A DNA stretch of 64,000 bases, taken from Tenacibaculum finnmarkense (GTDB taxonomy: Bacteria; Bacteroidota; Bacteroidia; Flavobacteriales; Flavobacteriaceae). Positions 1-7,719 of the stretch are shown piece after piece (the stretch's first letter is position 1; each line of letters begins with the position of its first letter). The translations under genes and the position numbers were made by a program. The stretch spans positions 122,300 through 186,299 of the forward strand of contig NZ_OENA01000053.1 in assembly GCF_900239185.1 (NCBI RefSeq). The letters run 5' to 3'. The notes beneath the pieces were generated by a model, which made no database searches, was not told the origin of the DNA, and was given only the letters and a program-made list of their open reading frames with translations.

Positions 1-975
1 TATGTGCGTTTATGTAGAAGACGTTTTTGGAAGGGTGAATATGCACAAGATAAAATATCGGCATATCAAACTTTATATACCTGTATGCTTACGGTGGCTA
101 AATTGGCATCGCCAGTAGCGCCTTTCTTTATGGATAAATTATATAAAGATTTAACAAGTACTACAAATGGTGAAGGTTTTGAAAGTGTTCACTTAGCAGA
201 ATTTCCTGTTTGTAATGAGGCTTTAATTGATAAATCATTAGAGCGTCAAATGGAAAACGCTCAAACAATATCTTCTCTAGTTTTGTCGTTAAGAGCTAAG
301 GAAAAAATAAAAGTACGTCAGCCATTACAAAAAATAATGATTCCTGTTTCAGATGCGACTCAAAAAGCAGCAATTTTAGCGGTTGCCGATTTAATTAAAT
401 CGGAAGTAAACGTTAAAGAAATTGAGTTATTAGATGATGCTTCTGATATTTTAGTAAAACAAATTAAACCAAACTTTAAAGCACTTGGACCAAAATTTGG
501 TAAAGACATGAAGTTAGTTGCGGGGAAAATTAAACAATTTACCCAAGACGATATCATCAAAATTGAAAAAGAAGGAAGTCTTTCTGTTGATGTTAACGGT
601 AAAAATATCAGCTTAGAAACTGCGGATGTTGAAATTTCATCAAAAGATATTGAAGGTTGGTTAGTGGCAAATGCCGATGGTTTAACTGTAGCATTAGATG
701 TTACTATAAACGAAGTTTTACGTAAAGAAGGAGTTGCTAGAGAATTAATTAACAGAATTCAAAACGGGCGTAAAGAAACAGGTTTAGAAGTTACTGATAA
801 AATTAAATTAAGCATCTTAAAAACGGCTGATTTAGAAGCGTCTGTAACTGAAAATGAAAGTTATATAAAAGCAGAAACATTAACAAATGAATTGATTTTT
901 GTTGATGAACTAAATAATGGTATAGAAATTGAGTTTGATACCATAAAAAGTAGCATATTAATTGAAAAAGCATAA
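1..975 (+). CDS. ileS: isoleucyl-tRNA synthetase, C-terminal part (5' end outside window)
   Basis: This is the last 324 residues of isoleucyl-tRNA synthetase, which charges tRNA-Ile in the cytoplasm. The reading frame is already open at base 1, so the GTG at base 4 is not a real start. The segment begins with YVRLCRRRFWKG, a hallmark of the anticodon-binding helical domain of IleS, followed by the usual LRAKEKIKVRQPLQ stretch and a C-terminal extension typical of the long Bacteroidetes IleS. The catalytic domain with HIGH and KMSKS lies upstream of the window. The stop is only 3 bases before the next gene, so the two are probably cotranscribed. Identity is well supported by the motifs; the length of the whole protein cannot be judged. 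Confidence 0.95.
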   Translation, partial: YVRLCRRRFWKGEYAQDKISAYQTLYTCMLTVAKLASPVAPFFMDKLYKDLTSTTNGEGFESVHLAEFPVCNEALIDKSLERQMENAQTISSLVLSLRAKEKIKVRQPLQKIMIPVSDATQKAAILAVADLIKSEVNVKEIELLDDASDILVKQIKPNFKALGPKFGKDMKLVAGKIKQFTQDDIIKIEKEGSLSVDVNGKNISLETADVEISSKDIEGWLVANADGLTVALDVTINEVLRKEGVARELINRIQNGRKETGLEVTDKIKLSILKTADLEASVTENESYIKAETLTNELIFVDELNNGIEIEFDTIKSSILIEKA

Positions 976-978
976 GTT

Positions 979-1356
979 ATGAATGATCTTAATATAAGAT
1001 ACTCCGATAGTGATTTACAGGAGTTTAAAGAAATTATTTCGAAAAAAATTAAGCATGCCGAAGAAGATTTACTATTAATACAATCTTCTTACAAAAATGG
1101 TTCTGACAATGGTACAGAAGACACTTCTCCAACCTTTAAATCGTTTGAAGAAGGGTCAGATACCATGGCTAAAGAAGCAAATATGCAGTTGGCAATTCGT
1201 CAAGAAAAATTTCTTCGCGATTTGAAAAATGCTTTAATCCGTATTCAAAATAAAACATACGGAGTTTGTAGAGTTACAGGTAAGTTAATTCAAAAAGAAC
1301 GCTTAAAATTAGTGCCGCATGCAACCTTAAGTATTGCTGCAAAACGTAAACAATAA
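979..1356 (+). CDS. TraR/DksA family protein with degenerate zinc finger
   Basis: A 125-residue protein of the DksA/TraR family, a group that binds the RNA polymerase secondary channel and modulates initiation. Residues about 20-90 are predicted to form the two-helix coiled coil. The C-terminal part (YGVCRVTGKLIQKERLKLVP) keeps the zinc-finger frame but only one of the four cysteines; the other positions hold Thr, His and Ser. This degenerate form is, from family knowledge, common in Flavobacteriia, so it is probably functional without zinc. It follows ileS by 3 bases and is closed by a strong terminator, so it is the end of an ileS operon. Direct polymerase binding is inferred, not seen. Confidence 0.85.
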   Translation: MNDLNIRYSDSDLQEFKEIISKKIKHAEEDLLLIQSSYKNGSDNGTEDTSPTFKSFEEGSDTMAKEANMQLAIRQEKFLRDLKNALIRIQNKTYGVCRVTGKLIQKERLKLVPHATLSIAAKRKQ

Positions 1357-1386
1357 TTAATAGAATAACAACGTAATTACACTTAA

Positions 1387-1427
1387 AAAGCTGTTTAATA
1401 CCGTTATGGTATTAAGCAGTTTTTTTA
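1387..1427 (+). terminator. rho-independent terminator after ileS-dksA
   Basis: A hairpin with stem CTGTTTAATACC / GGTATTAAGCAG and a short loop is followed by seven T residues. It separates the ileS transcript from the T9SS cargo gene downstream. Confidence 0.85.
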
Positions 1428-1458
1428 AATATTTACCCTAATAATACCCCCTAAAATA

Positions 1459-2937
1459 ATGTCCCCAGAAAAAAACACCCCTAAAAAAGGTGCTATAAAT
1501 TTTATTTATATGCACTTTATACTAGCATGCTTATGTATTACAAGCAATAGCTTTAGCCAAACAGATTTAGATTCCGATAACGATGGTATTTTAGACTCCG
1601 AAGAATGTGGGTTTAATATCTGCGCTCAGCCAATTATAAATGGTGGTTTTGAAAAACCAATTAGATCGGCATCTACTTATAATTTTATTAAAGAAGATCA
1701 GGTTCCTGGTTGGGAAACTACTGCATTAGATGATAAAATTGAAATTTGGCGTGGTCCTTTAGAAGGCGTAAATGCTGCAGAAGGAAATCAATTTGCAGAA
1801 CTAAATGCGAATAAAGTATCAACTTTATTTCAAAAATTATGTTTAACTCCAGGTACTAAAGTGTCTTGGTCTGTTAAACATAGAGGTAGAAGAGGTGTCG
1901 ATGTTGCTGAGGTTAGAATAGGCGCTTCATTAAGTACTTTAATATTACAAGAAACCATGTCTGACGATAAATGGGCTTGGGGTACTTATGATGGTGAATA
2001 TACCGTGCCTTCAAATCAAACTGAAACTATATTTGCTTTTAAATCGGTATCAAGTACAGGTGGAGATGATTCAGTAGGTAATTTAATTGACGATGTTCAG
2101 GTTATCGTGCTTTCAAGCCCACCTTGTAGAGATACTGATAATGATGGAATACCAAATAATTTAGATTTAGACTCAGATGGCGATGGTTGTTTTGATGTTC
2201 TTGAAGCTGGTTTTTCAGACCCCGATAATGACGGTATTTTAGGTACAGGAACACCCCAAGAAGATGCCAATGGTTTGGTAACATCAGCACCCGATGGTTA
2301 CACAACACCTGCTAATTTAGACAGTAATACGGTTAATGATTATCTGCAAGATATTCCTGTTATCGTTTTTAATAAAAAACTTAAAAACACTAGTGTTAAA
2401 ATTGGTGAAACCGCAAGTTTTAGCTTTTCACGTAATATAAATCAAGTAAGTATTCAATGGCAAGTAAGTGAAGATAATGGAAATTCATGGAACACTTTAA
2501 CAGATGATTTAACCTATTCAGGAACCAATACAACTCATTTATCAATAGCAAACGTAGCGGCAAGTTTTTCAGGGAATTTATACAGAGTACTTGTAAGTCC
2601 TAAGGCAAATATTTGTGCGAAACCCAACACGTCAAAAGCTACGTTATTGGTAGCAATACCAACAAAACCGATTAGTATATCAGATGGTTTTTCGCCAAAT
2701 AATGATGGTATAAACGATACTTTTTCTATTAAAAATTTAGATACTTATTTAAACCATAGTTTAGAGATATTTAATCGATATGGTTATTTGGTTTTTAAAG
2801 GGACTATAAACTCAAGCCCTTGGGATGGTACCGATACCAAAGGAAATGTATTGCCTACAGGTGTTTATTTCTATCGAATAAAACTAAATGAACCTGGTAG
2901 CGAATTATTACAAGGACGCATACATTTAAGAAAATAA
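1459..2937 (+). CDS. T9SS type B sorting domain protein with thrombospondin type 3 repeats
   Basis: A 492-residue secreted protein. A hydrophobic signal segment lies at about residues 14-34 (ending SNSFSQ). Two calcium-binding thrombospondin type 3 stretches follow, DLDSDNDGILDSEECG at about 36-52 and DTDNDGIPNN...DSDGDG at about 225-245. Between them sits a beta-rich domain (residues about 55-215) resembling carbohydrate/ligand-binding jelly rolls. Residues 410-492 are a gliding-motility-associated (CHU_C, type B) C-terminal domain with FSPNNDGINDTF, FNRYGYLVF and PTGVYFYRI. Such domains direct export by the type IX system and surface attachment or release. The gene is followed 46 bases on by a PorP/SprF gene, the classical partner of type B cargo. 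The ligand is unknown. Confidence 0.88.
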   Translation: MSPEKNTPKKGAINFIYMHFILACLCITSNSFSQTDLDSDNDGILDSEECGFNICAQPIINGGFEKPIRSASTYNFIKEDQVPGWETTALDDKIEIWRGPLEGVNAAEGNQFAELNANKVSTLFQKLCLTPGTKVSWSVKHRGRRGVDVAEVRIGASLSTLILQETMSDDKWAWGTYDGEYTVPSNQTETIFAFKSVSSTGGDDSVGNLIDDVQVIVLSSPPCRDTDNDGIPNNLDLDSDGDGCFDVLEAGFSDPDNDGILGTGTPQEDANGLVTSAPDGYTTPANLDSNTVNDYLQDIPVIVFNKKLKNTSVKIGETASFSFSRNINQVSIQWQVSEDNGNSWNTLTDDLTYSGTNTTHLSIANVAASFSGNLYRVLVSPKANICAKPNTSKATLLVAIPTKPISISDGFSPNNDGINDTFSIKNLDTYLNHSLEIFNRYGYLVFKGTINSSPWDGTDTKGNVLPTGVYFYRIKLNEPGSELLQGRIHLRK

Positions 2938-2983
2938 GCAACACAACTTTAATAAATTTTCAATACAATTTTACGACACCACC

Positions 2984-3907
2984 ATGACTAAGAAATTATT
3001 TTTCATAATATTCTGTTGGGTAAGCTGTGCGGTAGCACAACAACGCCCTCAATTTTCACACTATATGTATAATTTAAGTATGCTAAACCCAGCATATTCT
3101 AATGCCGATAAAAGCGTTGTTGAATTTGGTGCATTTTACCGAAATCAATGGAGCGGAATAACAGGTTCGCCTAAAACAGGGCTTCTTTTTGGGCATGGCG
3201 CCTTAAATAAAAATTTTGAAGGAGGTTTTTCAATTTTATATGATAATATTGGAAATGATATACAAACAACCAATGCTACCGTAGATTTATCGCATGTAAT
3301 TAAATTGCAAAAAGAACTGCGTTTATCAGTGGGGATTAAAACAGGAATTTCATCGTATAAAGCAGCTTTTAATACTTTAACTTTAGCATCGGGCTTAGGA
3401 GGTACTGACCCTTTATTTAAAGAAAATATAAATATGGCAGACCTGGTGTTTGGCGCAGGATTATTTCTGTTTTCTAAAGAATTTTATATCGGACTATCAA
3501 GCCCTAACTTAATTAAAAGCGAACTTTATAAAAATACTTTACAAAGTGAAAGTCGCTTAGAAAACCATTATTATGCAACCGCTGGTTATGTACATGAAGT
3601 TCATCAAAATTTAAAAGTAAAACCCTCTATTTTAGTTTCTTATTTAGAAAACGCTCCTGTATCAGTAGATATAGCCGCCAATGTGTTAATAAACAATAAA
3701 CTAGAATTAGGTTTGGGCTATAATTTTAGCAATAGTTTAAATGCGTTGTTTAAATTTAATGTTTCACAAAACATCGCTTTAGGATATTCATACGGTAAAA
3801 TGTTTAATAGCCTAGGAAGTTTAAGTAATGGATCGCATGAATTTTTTATGCTTTATAACTTTAGAAAAGAAAGAAGTAGTCGTTGTTATTACAATCGTTT
3901 CTTTTAA
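2984..3907 (+). CDS. PorP/SprF family type IX secretion membrane protein
   Basis: A 307-residue outer-membrane protein with a signal peptide (cleavage near AVAQ, residue 18) and the family opening PQFSHYMYNLSMLNPAYSNAD, then RNQWSGITGSPKT. The rest is alternating amphipathic strands expected of a beta barrel. PorP/SprF proteins are needed for secretion or surface retention of specific T9SS cargo; SprF of Flavobacterium serves SprB. Here the partner is the type B protein immediately upstream. This is probably a dedicated accessory copy, because the core gld/spr genes are not nearby. Family assignment is firm; the partner assignment is inferred from position. Confidence 0.92.
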   Translation: MTKKLFFIIFCWVSCAVAQQRPQFSHYMYNLSMLNPAYSNADKSVVEFGAFYRNQWSGITGSPKTGLLFGHGALNKNFEGGFSILYDNIGNDIQTTNATVDLSHVIKLQKELRLSVGIKTGISSYKAAFNTLTLASGLGGTDPLFKENINMADLVFGAGLFLFSKEFYIGLSSPNLIKSELYKNTLQSESRLENHYYATAGYVHEVHQNLKVKPSILVSYLENAPVSVDIAANVLINNKLELGLGYNFSNSLNALFKFNVSQNIALGYSYGKMFNSLGSLSNGSHEFFMLYNFRKERSSRCYYNRFF

Positions 3908-3975
3908 AGCAAAGCGAATAAAGCTTGTTAATTAACTAAGAATATGCTTATTTTTGTTACTCTTAAATTAAAAAA

Positions 3976-4548
3976 ATGTCTAAAAAAACCATTGCAATAG
4001 TTACCGTAATTCTGGCAATCTTAATAGATCAAATTAGTAAAATATATGTTAAAACACATTTTCAACTTGGCGAAGAAGTAGTTGTTTTTGCCGATTGGTT
4101 TAAAATCCATTTTACTGAAAATAATGGTATGGCTTGGGGCTTTGAATTTGGCGGTAGAGCAGGAAAATTATTTTTAACATTGTTTAGGGTTGTTGCGGTT
4201 TCAGGAATTGTATATTGGTTATGGCAAACCATAAAAAAACAAGTGCATACGGCGGTAGTTATTGCTATTTCTTTGGTTTTAGCAGGGGCTATTGGAAATA
4301 TTATTGACTCTGTTTTTTATGGAGTAATTTTCGATAGTTCATATCATAATTTAGCCAGCTTATTTTCAGATAAACCTTATGGTGAATTATTTCATGGTAA
4401 AGTAGTAGATATGCTTTATTTTCCGATGTATGAAGGTGAGAATTTTACTTTTTTTAACGCTATATTTAACGGTGCCGATGCTTGGATTAGCATCGGTGTT
4501 GCCTTGTTATTTTTGTTTAATAAACAGGCTTTTCCTAAAGAAGAATAG
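3976..4548 (+). CDS. lspA: lipoprotein signal peptidase II
   Basis: A 190-residue inner-membrane aspartyl protease that removes signal peptides from prolipoproteins after lipidation. Four hydrophobic helices can be seen (about residues 5-22, 70-90, 93-112, 165-183). The two catalytic aspartates lie in AIGNIIDSVFYG (about residue 114) and GKVVDMLYF (about residue 144), both conserved. It has a loop insertion between them relative to the Escherichia coli enzyme (164 residues), which is usual in Bacteroidetes. Elsewhere in flavobacteria lspA commonly follows the dksA-like gene directly; here the T9SS pair stands between them. Many lipoproteins in this window are expected substrates. Confidence 0.95.
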   Translation: MSKKTIAIVTVILAILIDQISKIYVKTHFQLGEEVVVFADWFKIHFTENNGMAWGFEFGGRAGKLFLTLFRVVAVSGIVYWLWQTIKKQVHTAVVIAISLVLAGAIGNIIDSVFYGVIFDSSYHNLASLFSDKPYGELFHGKVVDMLYFPMYEGENFTFFNAIFNGADAWISIGVALLFLFNKQAFPKEE

Positions 4549-4643
4549 TTTTAAAGTAACGGCTCTTATTTTGAATTGTATTTTTTTTAGCTGATATTTA
4601 AACAGGCTTTCAGGTTCTTTTATTATATTTATAAAAAAACAAA

Positions 4644-5255
4644 ATGATAGGTTTCTTTAAGTATATCGCTATTTTTTTACTCGGTTTTTTGCTTGCCAAA
4701 TTATGGTATGAAAAAAAGATAGAGAAAACACAGCAAAAGGAAGAAATTCAAGTGGTTTTAAACGGTATTAAAAACCTACGTAAATTGGTAGTTTCGCAAG
4801 GGAGCTTTTCTGAAATGTATCATTTTTCTGATACTAAAAAATACTTTTATGATTATGTAGCTTTTGAAAAAAAAGCCATATTGTCGGTCAATGCAAAAGT
4901 GGAGGTTGGCTATGATTTATCAAAATTAACTATTGAAATTGATAGCATCGGCAAGCAAATAATTATTCATAAAATACCAGCAGCATCGGTGGTTATTGCT
5001 CCTGATATTAAATATTTTGACTTGCAGCAAAGTCAATTTAATACGTTTTCAAAATCAGATTTGAATAATTTAAATACTAAAGCTATTGAAAATATCAAAC
5101 AAACAGTTACCGTTTCTAGATTAAAAATAGCTGCCAAAACACGCTTGTTTGAAGAGTTATCAAAAATTTATCAACTTTCTAAAATTTATAATTGGAAAGT
5201 GGTTGATAAAACTAATTCGAAAAGGCTAGTTGATACTGTTTTATTGAAAGACTAG
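4644..5255 (+). CDS. DUF4230 domain-containing membrane-anchored protein
   Basis: A 203-residue protein with one N-terminal membrane segment (about residues 4-20) and a globular remainder that matches the DUF4230 pattern: an opening I.NLRKLVVSQGSFSEMY, a central beta region (AILSVNAKVEVGYDLSKL.IE), and a C-terminal alpha part with the lysine/arginine-rich SRLKIAAKTRLFEELSKIY. Proteins of this family occur across Firmicutes and Bacteroidetes; no function is established. The soluble domain should face the periplasm. It follows lspA at a distance of 95 bases with no obvious terminator. The family call rests on remembered patterns. Confidence 0.8.
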   Translation: MIGFFKYIAIFLLGFLLAKLWYEKKIEKTQQKEEIQVVLNGIKNLRKLVVSQGSFSEMYHFSDTKKYFYDYVAFEKKAILSVNAKVEVGYDLSKLTIEIDSIGKQIIIHKIPAASVVIAPDIKYFDLQQSQFNTFSKSDLNNLNTKAIENIKQTVTVSRLKIAAKTRLFEELSKIYQLSKIYNWKVVDKTNSKRLVDTVLLKD

Positions 5256-5297
5256 GCATAAACAAGCTTGCTGATTGTTAAAATTTAGTACAAATGC

Positions 5298-5384
5298 CTA
5301 GCCCCGATTGAAGCAATTGTTTGAGCTCTTTTTTTGATTTTTCTTCAAAAAAAAGCGAGTGCGGAAAGCGGGAAATTGCTTCAA
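5298..5384 (+). repeat. Flavo-1-like structured repeat, copy 1
   Basis: First of four copies in the window, all in the same orientation. It starts TAGCCCCGATTGAAGCAATT, runs through TTTGAGCTC and an AT hairpin, and ends GCGAGTGCGGAAAGCGGGAA then TTGCTTCAAA. GAAGC/GCTTC and the T-run/A-run can pair. It lies in the convergent gap between the DUF4230 gene and the sulfur transporter. From memory it resembles the Flavo-1 RNA motif of Flavobacteria; a covariance search would decide. Confidence 0.7.
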
Positions 5385-5405
5385 ATAATCTTTAGTATTC
5401 TAAAC

Positions 5406-5831
5406 CTAATTCGGTAACTTTTTACTTAGTAATCCGTAGATAAAAGCGCCCAATATTGCACCTATTAAAACAATAATAATAGGAAACACACTATGACCAA
5501 TTAATACGAAAATAGGAGCGGGGCAAGCACCTGCTAACGCCCATCCGAGCCCAAAAATAGTTCCGCCAACAAGGGTTCTTATATATCCTTTTTTCTTATC
5601 TTTTATATTGATTTTATTTCCTAGATAATCTTTAATTGTACCTTTTTTAAAGAGATACATAAATAGCATAGAAACCGCTACTGCCGATCCTATAATTCCG
5701 TACATATGAAAGGATTGGAATTTAAACATTTCATAAATTCTGTACCATGAAATTGCTTCCGATTTGGTCATTATAATACCAAATAAAATACCGATTATTA
5801 AAAATTTTATATTTTTCATACTGTTTTTCAA
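5406..5831 (-). CDS. YeeE/YedE family (DUF6691-type) sulfur transporter half
   Basis: A 141-residue inner-membrane protein with about four helices. It carries the family signature GLGWALAGACPAP at about residues 96-108, with the conserved cysteine that in TsuA/YeeE-type transporters lines the thiosulfate path. It is half the length of a full YeeE; the other half is the gene 18 bases upstream on the same strand, and the two likely form one transporter of the PmpA/PmpB kind for sulfur-containing ions. Start could also be the Met at residue 5 (MKNIKFL). Substrate is inferred from family knowledge; no persulfide dioxygenase or rhodanese is adjacent to support it. Confidence 0.85.
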   Translation of the reverse strand: MKNSMKNIKFLIIGILFGIIMTKSEAISWYRIYEMFKFQSFHMYGIIGSAVAVSMLFMYLFKKGTIKDYLGNKINIKDKKKGYIRTLVGGTIFGLGWALAGACPAPIFVLIGHSVFPIIIVLIGAILGAFIYGLLSKKLPN

Positions 5832-5849
5832 AAATTAAAGTTCTAAAAA

Positions 5850-6413
5850 TTAAAGCCCAAAAATTAATGGGAAAAAGACCCATGTCATTAGTAAACCTCC
5901 AATAAAAAAACCGATTACGGCAATTAAAGAAGGTAATTGCAAACTACTTAAGCCTGTAATTGCATGCCCAGATGTACATCCGCCAGCATACCTAGTTCCG
6001 AAACCAATTAAAATTCCTGCAATTAATAATAGTGAAAATCCTTTAAAAGTTAGCATATTTTCGATGCTGAAAATTTCAGGAGGAACAAAAGAATTTCCTG
6101 CGTTTGCAAAGCCTAAATTAGCCAATTCTTGTACTGTTTTTGGGTTTAATTGAATCGTTTTTGTTGCCGATAAATAATTAATAGCGATAAAACCACCAAT
6201 AATTAATCCGATTAAAAAAGTAAGTGCCCAATCGCGTTGTTTCCAGTCTTTTTTGAAATAATCAGAAACTTTTCCTGCGCCCGCAATGGTACACATGGTT
6301 TCTAAGTTAGTCGATACGCCAAAGCTTTTTCCGAAGTAAAAAAATAAGAAAAGTACAAAGGCAATTAAAGGACCAGCAACATACCATGCCCAAGGTTGTA
6401 AAATAATATCCAT
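5850..6413 (-). CDS. YeeE/YedE family sulfur transporter half with GGCTSGH motif
   Basis: A 187-residue inner-membrane protein with about five helices. The signature FGTRYAGGCTSGHAITG sits at about residues 137-154 and holds the conserved cysteine of the YeeE/TsuA thiosulfate permease family. Its start codon shares one base with the stop of waaA (TAATG), so translation is probably coupled to that gene. The second half of the transporter follows 18 bases on. Expected role is uptake of thiosulfate or a related sulfur compound; the exact substrate cannot be read from sequence. Confidence 0.87.
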   Translation of the reverse strand: MDIILQPWAWYVAGPLIAFVLFLFFYFGKSFGVSTNLETMCTIAGAGKVSDYFKKDWKQRDWALTFLIGLIIGGFIAINYLSATKTIQLNPKTVQELANLGFANAGNSFVPPEIFSIENMLTFKGFSLLLIAGILIGFGTRYAGGCTSGHAITGLSSLQLPSLIAVIGFFIGGLLMTWVFFPLIFGL

Positions 6414-7651
6414 TATAAGGTGTTTTTTATATAGTTCATGATAATTTTAGTCGCGCCAATATTGTTTTTAATATAATGATAGTTTTTACTGCCCATTTTT
6501 GCTCTCAAATTAGCGTTTGCTTTTAAAGTTGTAAAATTACTAGAAAAATCCTCATTATTTGTAACAATTGTAACACTGCCTAGTTTTAATAAATCAGTAG
6601 CTTCTTGAAATTTTTTGTATTTGTTGGCTCCAAAAACGATTGGCACTCCAAAAGTTGCGGGTTCGAGTATGTTATGAAGTCCTGTGGCTAAGCCTCCGCC
6701 TACGTAAGCTACATCGGCATAGGAATAAATTTTGGTTAACAAACCAATGGTATCAATAATAAAAACTTGATTTTCTGATAAATTTTGACCTTCTTTTTCA
6801 GAATATAAAATTGTTTTTTTATTGATAGATTTTTGAAGTTCCTTTATTTGTTTTTGATTGATGTTATGCGGTGCGATGATAAATTTTTCATCGGCTGAAG
6901 CGTGATTATTTATGTAATTTACGAATAGGTTTTCATCTTCTTTCCAAGTACTTCCTGCAACTACGGTATAGCTGTTGTTTTTAAATTCATTGATAAAATC
7001 AAGCGAATTATCTTGTTTTAAAATATCGTGAACTCTATCAAAACGGGTATCGCCAGCAATAGTTGTGTTTTGAAAACCAATGCTAGAAAGTAGTTTTTTA
7101 GAGGCTTCATTTTGAACATAAAAATGATTAAAAGCTTTTAATTTATTACGCATAAAACCACCATACCATTTAAAAAATGATTGTTTTTTTCTGAAAATTC
7201 CTGAAATTAAAATGGTATTAATTCCTTGTTTTTTTACTTCGGATAAAAGATTTGGCCAGAATTCGTATTTGATAATAATGGCTATTTCGGGATGTATTTT
7301 AGCAATAAATTTTTGAACATTCGATTTTGTATCGAAAGGTAAATAACAAACGACATCGGCTAGAGGATAATTTTTTCTGATTTCATAGCCTGAAGGAGAG
7401 AAAAAAGTAACGACTATTTTATGGTTTTTATAGCGTTCTTTTAAGGCTTCAATAATAGGTCTTCCTTGTTCAAATTCGCCCAATGAAGCGGCATGAAACC
7501 AAATAACTTTATCGGTTTTTTTGATATTTTCTAATTTCGAAAATGTTTGTTTTCGTCCATCAACAAAAAGTTTTATTTTTTTATTGAATAAGGCTATAAA
7601 GCGAAGTAGTATTGATACTTTAAAAAGTAATAGGTTATAAATAAAATTCAT
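6413..7651 (-). CDS. waaA: 3-deoxy-D-manno-octulosonic acid (Kdo) transferase
   Basis: A 412-residue inner-membrane-anchored glycosyltransferase (GT30) that transfers Kdo to lipid A precursor. The N-terminal hydrophobic anchor (about 3-24) is followed by the Rossmann half with VIWFHAASLGEFEQGRPII (catalytic Glu in GEFEQ), and the C-terminal half has VVAGSTWKEDE (about residue 236) and the sugar-nucleotide motif VAYVGGGLATGLHNILEPATFG (about 322-342), with NxxE family residues. Length fits the family. A TAAATTTG box ends a few bases before the ATG, so the mRNA probably has almost no leader. The two sulfur transporter genes follow in the same transcript, which is an unusual partnership. Confidence 0.93.
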   Translation of the reverse strand: MNFIYNLLLFKVSILLRFIALFNKKIKLFVDGRKQTFSKLENIKKTDKVIWFHAASLGEFEQGRPIIEALKERYKNHKIVVTFFSPSGYEIRKNYPLADVVCYLPFDTKSNVQKFIAKIHPEIAIIIKYEFWPNLLSEVKKQGINTILISGIFRKKQSFFKWYGGFMRNKLKAFNHFYVQNEASKKLLSSIGFQNTTIAGDTRFDRVHDILKQDNSLDFINEFKNNSYTVVAGSTWKEDENLFVNYINNHASADEKFIIAPHNINQKQIKELQKSINKKTILYSEKEGQNLSENQVFIIDTIGLLTKIYSYADVAYVGGGLATGLHNILEPATFGVPIVFGANKYKKFQEATDLLKLGSVTIVTNNEDFSSNFTTLKANANLRAKMGSKNYHYIKNNIGATKIIMNYIKNTL

Positions 7652-7655
7652 AACG

Positions 7656-7663
7656 CAAATTTA
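7656..7663 (-). promoter_or_regulatory. -7 box of the waaA transcript
   Basis: On the minus strand the octamer reads TAAATTTG, matching the Bacteroidetes TAnnTTTG consensus. It ends 4 bases before the waaA start codon, which implies a nearly leaderless message. No clear -33 element was picked out. Confidence 0.5.
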
Positions 7664-7670
7664 GGAAATA

Positions 7671-7704
7671 AAAAAATCAGTGGGTTTAATCACTGATTTT
7701 TTTT
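7671..7704 (-). terminator. terminator after accC
   Basis: Hairpin AAAAAATCAGTG / CACTGATTTTTT with an 8-base loop; T-rich on both strands. It lies between the accC stop and the waaA promoter and so ends the fabH-accB-accC transcript. Confidence 0.85.
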
Positions 7705-7719
7705 ATATAAATTGAAAAT

